The notes under the pieces are model-generated. The model saw nothing but the letters and a program-made list of their open reading frames with translations, ran no database searches and had not been told where the DNA came from. This document shows positions 37,663 through 43,946 of a stretch of DNA of 64,000 nucleotides, in pieces. How positions within the stretch are numbered: the first letter of the stretch is position 1; each line of letters opens with the position of its first letter. The position numbers and the translations under genes are program-made. This stretch comes from Tistrella mobilis KA081020-065. GTDB taxonomy: Bacteria; Pseudomonadota; Alphaproteobacteria; Tistrellales; Tistrellaceae. The DNA lies in NCBI RefSeq assembly GCF_000264455.2, contig NC_017956.1:1-64000 (forward strand), written 5' to 3'.

Positions 37663-38349
37663 TCAATGCGGTGCGAGGCGGCGGAGCAGGTCGGCGGTGT
37701 AGCGGTCGAGCATCGCCTCGGCATTGCTGCCGAGTGCGCGGAGCCGATGGGTGCAATCGCAGATCAACAGGCCCATCAGATAGCTGAACACCTGACAGAG
37801 TTCCATACGCCGGGCATCCGCGTCCAGACCGGCATAGGCGGCAAGCGCGTCTCCGATCACGTCCAGCGCCTGGGAGAGCTTGCGATTCAGCCGGCGGTCA
37901 AGCTCGGGCGTCAGGCCCGCCGGCTTCAGCCCGTGATAGAGATAGAGGCCCAGGCTCAACTCGTCGGGGCGGCTGCGGTAATAGGCGAAATAGCTGCGCA
38001 AGGCGATTTCAACCCGTTCGCGCGGATCCGTCGCATTGCCGCTGGCCGTCGCCAGATGCTCGTGAAGGCTGGTCAGCCCGTCCGAGAGGACTGCGGCATA
38101 AAGCTCTTCCTTGTTGCGAAAATACGGATAAATCGCGCCGGTGGTGCAGCCGGCGGCCGCTGCGATGCCGCGCATCGACGCGGCTTCCAGACCCATCTCG
38201 GCAAAGACCGATCGGGCGGCATCGACGATGATCTGGCGTTTCAGGGCGCGAACCGCCTGGTCGCGCGCCATGCGCGGTCTCACGGCCGGTGCAGGGCCCC
38301 GGGCGGGCAGTTGGGTCGCGGTGGTGGTCTGCGTATGGCTAAGCATCAT
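37663..38349 (-). CDS. TetR-family transcriptional regulator
   Basis: The 228-residue protein has a TetR helix-turn-helix in IVDAARSVFAEMGLEAASMRG through CTTGAIYPYFRNKEEL, in the N-terminal third. The C-terminal helical domain (about 90-225) is ligand-binding and dimerising; it contains YFAYYRSRPDELSLGLYLY. The ATG at 38349 is chosen over one 102 bases upstream because GGGGG precedes it. It is divergent from the Crp/Fnr gene, and the 455-base gap between them holds a candidate operator. Confidence 0.88.
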   Translation of the reverse strand: MMLSHTQTTTATQLPARGPAPAVRPRMARDQAVRALKRQIIVDAARSVFAEMGLEAASMRGIAAAAGCTTGAIYPYFRNKEELYAAVLSDGLTSLHEHLATASGNATDPRERVEIALRSYFAYYRSRPDELSLGLYLYHGLKPAGLTPELDRRLNRKLSQALDVIGDALAAYAGLDADARRMELCQVFSYLMGLLICDCTHRLRALGSNAEAMLDRYTADLLRRLAPH

Positions 38350-38588
38350 GGTCAGGATCCCCCCTGTGCCGCCCGGCCCCTGTGTCTGGCGGACGGCCGC
38401 GGACCCGGAAATTGGCGGGCATGGTTGGTCCATGCTCCGTCCGGGGCGCATGTTCTCGGCATGGCGCCGTAGATGGTCGAGCCCCTCTTCTCGCGGATGC
38501 GATACAGATCCGGTACGCCAGATCCCGCAGGCTCGTTCCGATATGAGGAAAAGCCTAACCGAATCGCAATTTTCTGTTCCTCGGTGCG

Positions 38589-38630
38589 TTGACAGATGGT
38601 GCGACGTGAATCATGCTACTATAGCAGTAG
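38589..38630. promoter_or_regulatory. TTGACA element and CTACT-N5-AGTAG operator in the tetR-crp gap
   Basis: A perfect -35-like TTGACA lies at 38589-38594, but no good -10 follows at 17 bases. The palindrome CTACT-ATAGC-AGTAG at 38616-38630 lies where an operator would be, and TCTAT repeats follow (38631-38645). It could bind the TetR regulator. The rest of the 455-base gap (38350-38804) is otherwise featureless to me. Confidence 0.4.
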
Positions 38631-38804
38631 TCTATAAACCTCTATGGTGCATCCCGAGGCAGGCGGAGAAGGCCGGGGGGCGCTCCGATCGCCTGCCTGT
38701 ACCGGATGGCGATCAGCCGGGACAGCCGCCAGCGCCGGAGTTATCTTTGATGGGTCAGTTGACGGCCGGCCGGCCGACCGATGCTCCACCGGACAAGGGA
38801 TGCC

Positions 38805-39485
38805 ATGCTCTCTGAAGCGAAGTTCATGACCGTCGCTCACTGGGCAAAGGATCTGAATGAGGAGGATCGCGAACTCGCCCGGCGCAACATGACCGAGAAG
38901 CTGCTGCCCAAAGGCGCCTACCTGCTTCACGAGCACGACCATGTCGACGCCTGGTTCGGCGTCATCGACGGACTGCTCAAGATCAGTGTGGTGGCTGAAA
39001 GCGGTGAAATGGTCAGTCTGGCCGGCATCTCCAGCAGCGGTTGGGTTGGCGAAGGTTCGGTGATCAAGAACGAACCCCGGCGCTATGATGTCGTGGCGCT
39101 GCGTGATACCAGCATAGCCCTGCTCAATGGCCGCACCTTCCGCTGGCTGATGGACAACAGCCCCCCCTTCAACAAATTTCTGGTCCGGCAACTGAATGAG
39201 CGTCTGGGCCAGTACATTGCGTTCGTCGGCTATGGCCGCCTGCTCGATCCGACTGCGCGGCTCGCCCGGTCGATCGCCTGGATGTTCAACCCGGTGCTCA
39301 GCCCGAACAACCAGCTTCAGCTCGGGATTTCGCAGGAAGAAATCGGCCTGCTCTCGGGCATGTCGCGCCAGACCGCAAGCAAGGCGCTGCGCCAGCTTCA
39401 GGCGGAGGGCTTGCTCAGGCTGCAACACGGGCAGATCGAGATCCTCAATCTGGAGCGGCTCAGCCGTTACGGCACCAAGCTTTGA
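38805..39485 (+). CDS. Crp/Fnr-family transcriptional regulator
   Basis: The 226-residue protein has an N-terminal cyclic-nucleotide-binding-type beta-roll (GAYLLHEHDHVDAWFGVIDGLL, GWVGEGSVI) and a C-terminal winged helix-turn-helix (GISQEEIGLLSGMSRQTASKALRQLQAEGLL). No FNR-type Cys cluster is visible, so it is not an Fe-S oxygen sensor of the Fnr type. The ATG at 38805 is preferred over one at 38781 because AAGGGA precedes it. It lies about 85 bases upstream of the halohydrin dehalogenase gene and may control it. Confidence 0.9.
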   Translation: MLSEAKFMTVAHWAKDLNEEDRELARRNMTEKLLPKGAYLLHEHDHVDAWFGVIDGLLKISVVAESGEMVSLAGISSSGWVGEGSVIKNEPRRYDVVALRDTSIALLNGRTFRWLMDNSPPFNKFLVRQLNERLGQYIAFVGYGRLLDPTARLARSIAWMFNPVLSPNNQLQLGISQEEIGLLSGMSRQTASKALRQLQAEGLLRLQHGQIEILNLERLSRYGTKL

Positions 39486-39569
39486 ACCCTGCCTGGAACC
39501 GGGTCAATCAGCCTTGAGCCTGCCAGCATCAGAAGCAGGCCCGGCAGTTATGAGGATGGAAACGCACCC

Positions 39570-40316
39570 ATGCCTGTCACCGACACCGCGCCCCGCGTGG
39601 CGCTGGTTACCAATGCGACCAAATATGCCGGCGCCCCCACGGTGGCGGCGCTTGCCAGCCAGGGCTGGCAGATCATCGCCCATGACGCATCCTTCACCGA
39701 CGTGGCGGCCCGTGCCGCCTGGGAGGCGGACAACCAGGGCATGACCGCCGCCGAGGCTCAGGATCCGGCCGGGTTGATCGCCGAAGTGCGCGACCGGATG
39801 GGCGGGCTGCACGGTATCGTTTCCAACGACGCCTATCCCGCGATCCGTCGCCGTATCGAAGAGACCGAGGCGGAGGCGCTGCGCGAGATGCTGGAGGCGC
39901 TGACCGTCTTCCCCTTCGCGCTCGCCTCGGCAGTGACCCCACACCTGAAGGCGCAGGGCGCCGGCGCCATCGTGATGGTCACCTCCGCATCGCCGCGCCG
40001 TCCCTACCCGGGGTTCGCGATGTACGCAACCGCCCGCTCGGCCTCGACCGGGCTTGCCAAGGCACTGGCGAACGAGCTGGCGCCCCATGGCATCCGGGTG
40101 AATGCCGTGGCGCCGAACTTCCTCTACAGCGAGACCTATTACCCGCGCGCCAAATGGATCGACGATCCCGCCGGTGCCGCCCGGGTGCGCGAGATGGTAC
40201 CGCTCGGCCGTCTGGGCCGGCCCGAGGAGATCGGTGAACTGATTGCTTTCCTGCTGTCCGACAAGGCCGGCTTTGTGGTCGGCGAGACCGTGGGCTTCAC
40301 CGGCGGCTGGCCGTAA
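39570..40316 (+). CDS. Halohydrin dehalogenase (SDR-fold)
   Basis: The enzyme would convert vicinal haloalcohols to epoxides and open epoxides with halide, azide or cyanide; it needs no NAD(P)H. The 248-residue protein has the SDR fold, but the glycine-rich cofactor loop TGxxxGxG is replaced by TNATKYAG (Thr14 to Gly21), the signature T-x4-[FY]-x-G. The triad Ser139-Tyr152-Arg156 fits S-x12-Y-x3-R, with Arg where normal dehydrogenases have Lys. Asn183 in APNFLYSETYYP matches the halide-site segment of HheC. It follows a Crp/Fnr gene and precedes a terminator. Physiological substrate unknown. Confidence 0.88.
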   Translation: MPVTDTAPRVALVTNATKYAGAPTVAALASQGWQIIAHDASFTDVAARAAWEADNQGMTAAEAQDPAGLIAEVRDRMGGLHGIVSNDAYPAIRRRIEETEAEALREMLEALTVFPFALASAVTPHLKAQGAGAIVMVTSASPRRPYPGFAMYATARSASTGLAKALANELAPHGIRVNAVAPNFLYSETYYPRAKWIDDPAGAARVREMVPLGRLGRPEEIGELIAFLLSDKAGFVVGETVGFTGGWP

Positions 40317-40344
40317 GACGGGGCTGACAAGGCACCGGACATGG

Positions 40345-40378
40345 AAAAGCGGCCTGCACCGGGTGCAGGCCGCTTTTT
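40345..40378 (+). terminator. Strong rho-independent terminator after the dehalogenase gene
   Basis: AAAAGCGGCCTGCACC pairs with TGCAGGCCGCTTTTT across a GGG loop, giving a long stem followed by TTTTT. It lies 28 bases after the stop and marks the end of the chromosomal unit just before the prophage attachment site. Confidence 0.85.
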
Positions 40379-40383
40379 GAATC

Positions 40384-40429
40384 TGGTGCCGGCGGTAGGA
40401 ATTGAACCTACGACCTACTGATTACGAAT
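40384..40429 (-). other. attL: 3' fragment of a tRNA-Thr(CGT) gene at the prophage edge
   Basis: Read on the minus strand, the 46 bases run from the anticodon loop (ATTCGTAAT, anticodon CGT) through the variable loop and the T arm (GGTTCAATTCC) to the acceptor stem and CCA. The 5' half is missing: after the anticodon loop the sequence continues as unrelated DNA. This is the typical scar of a phage that integrated into the 3' half of a tRNA gene; the intact tRNA should be at the other end of the prophage beyond 64,000. The tRNA identity rests on memory of alphaproteobacterial tRNA-Thr(CGT). Confidence 0.85.
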
Positions 40430-40511
40430 TAGCCGACATTTAATGAAATCAAGGGACTGCGCACTATTTTTAGGCGGAAGCCCTTCATTCTTCGGATAAA
40501 GTCGGACGCGG

Positions 40512-40712
40512 CTACGGCCGCGCCTTATGGTCATCCTTGATCATGTCGATCAGGCCGACAACGCCGGCGGCAACGCCGACGATCTGCGCCGCGACGGCCG
40601 GGTCCAGCTGCACGCCTGCGAACGTCGCGACCCAGACCAGGCCGCGCGCGGTGGACGGCTGAAGCAGCCGCCCCTTCATCCACGACCACAGGCCGTCCTT
40701 TTCCTCGTCCAT
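40512..40712 (-). CDS. Small phage membrane protein
   Basis: The 66-residue protein has a charged N-terminus (MDEEKDGLWSWMKGRLL), a hydrophobic stretch (about 23-54, LVWVATFAGVQL then AAQIVGVAAGVVGLIDMI) and a charged tail (KDDHKARP). It is next to the lysozyme and holin genes, so it may be a second holin, antiholin or spanin-like protein. No homologue was recognised. Confidence 0.6.
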   Translation of the reverse strand: MDEEKDGLWSWMKGRLLQPSTARGLVWVATFAGVQLDPAVAAQIVGVAAGVVGLIDMIKDDHKARP

Positions 40713-40728
40713 TTCTCTGCCCTCCTTC

Positions 40729-41274
40729 CTATTGTTCCGCGGCGAGGACCATCCCCGCCCGCATCATGCGCAGCGCCCGCCGGGTCCAGCCGCCGGCGTT
40801 GTGCCCCCAATTGCTCAGGCTCGCCAGATACTGGATCCGCCGCGCCGTCATCTCCTCGATCAGATCGGCCGCATTCGCGGCCTGGACCGCGGCCAGCGTC
40901 CGCGGGCCGATGATCCCGTCCGCCGTCACCCCCGCCGCCTGCTGAAGCAGCCGCCGGGCGCTGGCCCCCCCCTGCAGGAACGCCATATCGGCCGTGACCA
41001 GGTCCACGCCGGCCGGCAGATCGTCGCCCCGGACCGGCCCCCAGAAATGCCGCTCGAACAGGCCCAGCGCCACCGGCTCGGTGACCAGCAGGATATCCGC
41101 CCGTGTCGTCACGCCGTCGCCGTCGAGGTCCAGCCCGATCGCGTCAGCGAAGCGCAGCGAGATCCCCCAGCGGGTGGTGCCGCCCGGATCGGCTGCCGCC
41201 GACCGGTCGGACACGGCCGACCCGCCTTCCGCCAGGGCGATCGCCGCCCAGGCCGTCGATCGATTGTCCTTCAC
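40729..41274 (-). CDS. Phage endolysin, GH108 (ZliS-like) lysozyme
   Basis: The enzyme cleaves peptidoglycan to release progeny. The N-terminal GH108 motif is visible as LAEGGSAVSDRSAAADPGGTTRWGIS with catalytic Glu16. The C-terminal half holds a peptidoglycan-binding-like segment (GVTADGIIGPRTLAAVQAAN) and the tail LSNWGHNAGGWTRR. Length 181 matches the family. It overlaps the holin gene start region and forms the lysis cassette with it. Confidence 0.9.
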   Translation of the reverse strand: MKDNRSTAWAAIALAEGGSAVSDRSAAADPGGTTRWGISLRFADAIGLDLDGDGVTTRADILLVTEPVALGLFERHFWGPVRGDDLPAGVDLVTADMAFLQGGASARRLLQQAAGVTADGIIGPRTLAAVQAANAADLIEEMTARRIQYLASLSNWGHNAGGWTRRALRMMRAGMVLAAEQ

Positions 41275-41588
41275 ACTCCCCCCTTCCGGGCGGCCAGCAG
41301 CCGCCCCACCAGGTCTTCCAGGCCCCGCGGGCCGAGATAGGCAATCGCCACGATCGCCGCGGTACGCGGCGCGCCGACCAGCCCGAGATGTGTCGCCATC
41401 CCGTCAGCGACGAGACCTATCCCGATCGCCGCCAGGAGCTCCCACAATAGGTGAGTGCTGAAAAAACGGCGCCGGCCGCGCTGTACCTCGCCGACATGCC
41501 ATAGGAGGCGGCCCACATAGGCGAGCAGGCATGCCAGCCCGATGGCATCGCAGGCTTGCCGCGCGGCGGCCCAGATATCCGAGAGCAT
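41271..41588 (-). CDS. Phage holin (LydA/holin-3-like)
   Basis: The 105-residue protein has three hydrophobic helices (ACDAIGLACLLAYVGRLL, LLWELLAAIGIGLVADGM, APRTAAIVAIAYLG) separated by charged loops and a basic C-terminus (ARKGG). This fits a small holin that forms pores for lysozyme release. It overlaps the lysozyme gene at its 3' end and the tail-fibre gene at its 5' end. Confidence 0.75.
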   Translation of the reverse strand: MLSDIWAAARQACDAIGLACLLAYVGRLLWHVGEVQRGRRRFFSTHLLWELLAAIGIGLVADGMATHLGLVGAPRTAAIVAIAYLGPRGLEDLVGRLLAARKGGV

Positions 41589-43942
41589 CAGACCCCATCA
41601 CGATACGGATAGACATCTCGCGGTCCGCGCCCGACAGCGCGCAGGGCACTGATGTCGACGGATCGCAGGGCGCCGCCCTGAGACCAGACGACCGCGGTCC
41701 CCAAAAGCATCGTCTGGAACAGGGCTCCGCCACGGACTGTAATGCTGTCCCCGACAGCAAAATCGCTGGCGACATCGTATGGCACCTGTATTGCCGAACC
41801 GCCGGATCCGATAATCTTATGTGAAGAAGACGATGTATAGACCCATCGTCCCGTATATTCGTTTTCAGGAAAAACTGCAGATGTGATGATGTTCGTCACG
41901 CCGGAAGAATATGACGCGGACAGGACCGTCATATTTGCTATCTGTATGAAGAAAGGTAGATTTGACTCAATCCTTGCTCCCATGGTAATATCAAGATCGT
42001 GGCTCGGCGAATATTCAACATAAACATAGTCTCCAATGCTGTATTCGGAGACTTCAGATGTTGAATATAGATTTACGCCATAGTTATAATAAGTGTTTAT
42101 TTTTGAGCGCCGCGTCAATCCATTTCCGCGACCTGCAATATGATGTTTTGCCCACGGCGTTCCGGTTGTGAGGCTCGTCCCGAAGCTGATCGAGTTCCCA
42201 CTTTTGCCCGCCACCTGGGCCACACCTTTGATCGGTGTTGACATTTTGCCGTCGAAAATCGCAGGCGTGGAGCTGGACACATCGGGGTGAGTCCGCTCGA
42301 TGCTCCCGGCCCATGAAAAAGCCGGGCCGGTCGGCCGGATACCTTCCGGCGTCTGGCCCGTCACCCCGTAGCTACCGTCAATGAGCACGTGCACGGCCCC
42401 ACCACCGCCGCCGAGGGTACAGCCATCGTCAGCCGACACCTTGCCTTGTCCGTGGATGGCGATTTTCGGGCTGCCGATGAAGCCGGAAAAGAGATATGCG
42501 CTCAGTCTCAGGCGGCCTTCGATCCACATACCACAGACTTCTGGCGATCCACCCGAGGCAAAACCGCAATCAATCTTTCCTTCCTGGATATATATCTCTG
42601 CCTTTGCGGCCACAAATACTCCGCAATATTTTGGCTGTTCTATGCGAAGTCCGTTTATCGCTATATTATTGACGCCATTTCCGAATATAACGGCGGAATC
42701 TGTATAGGGATACACTACGCGGTCATTCCGCGACATGGGCTGGAATATGTCAATGTCAGTCCATCCCATGTCATATGGGCCAGACACTCTAATGTGCGGC
42801 CCCCGGCACGCGGTGAACCACAGGTTGTTTAGCGACCATCCATTAGCCCCTGATTCTGGTGGTGCACCCGCCGCAATATCCATCACAATAAGACCTGCGG
42901 AAGTGCAGTTCTTAAACCCAATATGACTTATAACTACATTATTTTGGCTGTCACCATAGAAGCAATATCTGTCAGGATTTGTCATTTTTATCCATGATAC
43001 TGTTCTATGTGCACCAATTATTGATGTATTTCCGTTGACATTAATCCGCCTGGTCATGAGGTATTCGCCCTGAGGGACGAAGACCGCCCCCCACCTGACG
43101 GCCGCCTCCATAGCGTCGCTATCGTCAGTGACCCCATCGCCTTTCGCTCCCCAGCATTTGAGGGAGAGACGCTCCCTGCCGGCTGTCACCCGGCGCCAGA
43201 GACCTGGACCGCTTGACTGTCCGGTCGGGACAAGCCGCGTCCCGCCGTCGTCCGGTGTCAGGCGGCCAGGAATAATTTCGGACGGTATCCAGGGGGACGG
43301 GTCCCAAACGTACACACCGCCAGCCCCGTCGGTCGACGCGTAGTATCCGATCGCCCTTATATAGATAAGGCTTTCATTACTGCTCTTCATTTCCTCGAAA
43401 TTATACGACCTTATTTCGTCAACAGATGAAACCGTCATCGTGTTGCTGAATGAGGGCATTTGAATATAGGTCAGCGTCCCGGCTGACGTCATCGCCAGTA
43501 TTTTATTTGCCCGCGCCGCGACGCCTTCGAGCGGCGGCTGCGGGCCGTCCGCATCAGGAAATCGGACCGACTGCGCTATCTGACGCTCGATTTCCTGCGA
43601 CCACATGACGATGCGATCCAGCTCTTGATTCATCGCCCGCGCGGTGAAATCACCGCTCTCGATGTAGTCTGTGAGCCGTCTGATCGGCATCGCGCCGACA
43701 ATCGCGATCAAATCTCCAGCCAGCGCCGGCAGAGACAGCGTCACAGTGGCGGTCGCAGCCCCGATACCGGATACGCTGTAATCGGTATCGAGCACCAGCG
43801 TCACATCCGCGCCACTGCGCCGGCGCACCACGCGGATATCACCGGCCCCGAAGACTGGCCAGCTGAGGGGAAGCGATGTCTCCCCGCCGGTCATCTCGTA
43901 GCGCTCGACTCGGGTCGAGGGGGTGACAGGAAAGTCGGCCAT
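41588..43942 (-). CDS. Tail fibre/receptor-binding protein with T7-type N-terminus and pectate-lyase-like beta-helix
   Basis: The 784-residue protein likely binds the host surface. The N-terminal 150 residues (RVERYEMTGGETSLPLSWPVFGAG and the DYSVSGIG segment) resemble the T7 gp17-type head-binding domain, and a short coil follows (MNQELDRIVMWSQEIERQI). The middle has CWGAKGDGVTDDSDAMEAAV, a hallmark of pectate-lyase-fold beta-helices. The C-terminal 250 residues are unrelated to anything I recognise. From about 41,820 to 43,460 the DNA is markedly AT-richer than neighbours, suggesting this region came by recombination. No VR/TR or reverse transcriptase is seen. Confidence 0.8.
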   Translation of the reverse strand: MADFPVTPSTRVERYEMTGGETSLPLSWPVFGAGDIRVVRRRSGADVTLVLDTDYSVSGIGAATATVTLSLPALAGDLIAIVGAMPIRRLTDYIESGDFTARAMNQELDRIVMWSQEIERQIAQSVRFPDADGPQPPLEGVAARANKILAMTSAGTLTYIQMPSFSNTMTVSSVDEIRSYNFEEMKSSNESLIYIRAIGYYASTDGAGGVYVWDPSPWIPSEIIPGRLTPDDGGTRLVPTGQSSGPGLWRRVTAGRERLSLKCWGAKGDGVTDDSDAMEAAVRWGAVFVPQGEYLMTRRINVNGNTSIIGAHRTVSWIKMTNPDRYCFYGDSQNNVVISHIGFKNCTSAGLIVMDIAAGAPPESGANGWSLNNLWFTACRGPHIRVSGPYDMGWTDIDIFQPMSRNDRVVYPYTDSAVIFGNGVNNIAINGLRIEQPKYCGVFVAAKAEIYIQEGKIDCGFASGGSPEVCGMWIEGRLRLSAYLFSGFIGSPKIAIHGQGKVSADDGCTLGGGGGAVHVLIDGSYGVTGQTPEGIRPTGPAFSWAGSIERTHPDVSSSTPAIFDGKMSTPIKGVAQVAGKSGNSISFGTSLTTGTPWAKHHIAGRGNGLTRRSKINTYYNYGVNLYSTSEVSEYSIGDYVYVEYSPSHDLDITMGARIESNLPFFIQIANMTVLSASYSSGVTNIITSAVFPENEYTGRWVYTSSSSHKIIGSGGSAIQVPYDVASDFAVGDSITVRGGALFQTMLLGTAVVWSQGGALRSVDISALRAVGRGPRDVYPYRDGV

Positions 43943-43946
43943 GGGA

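Noticed and set aside
40438-40511. A CRISPR array or integrase gene next to the left attachment site
   Set aside because: The 80-base gap has no repeats or coding frame; the integrase must be at the other end.
41588-43942. Diversity-generating retroelement at the tail fibre, as in BPP-1
   Set aside because: No variable/template repeat pair and no reverse transcriptase were seen around the gene.
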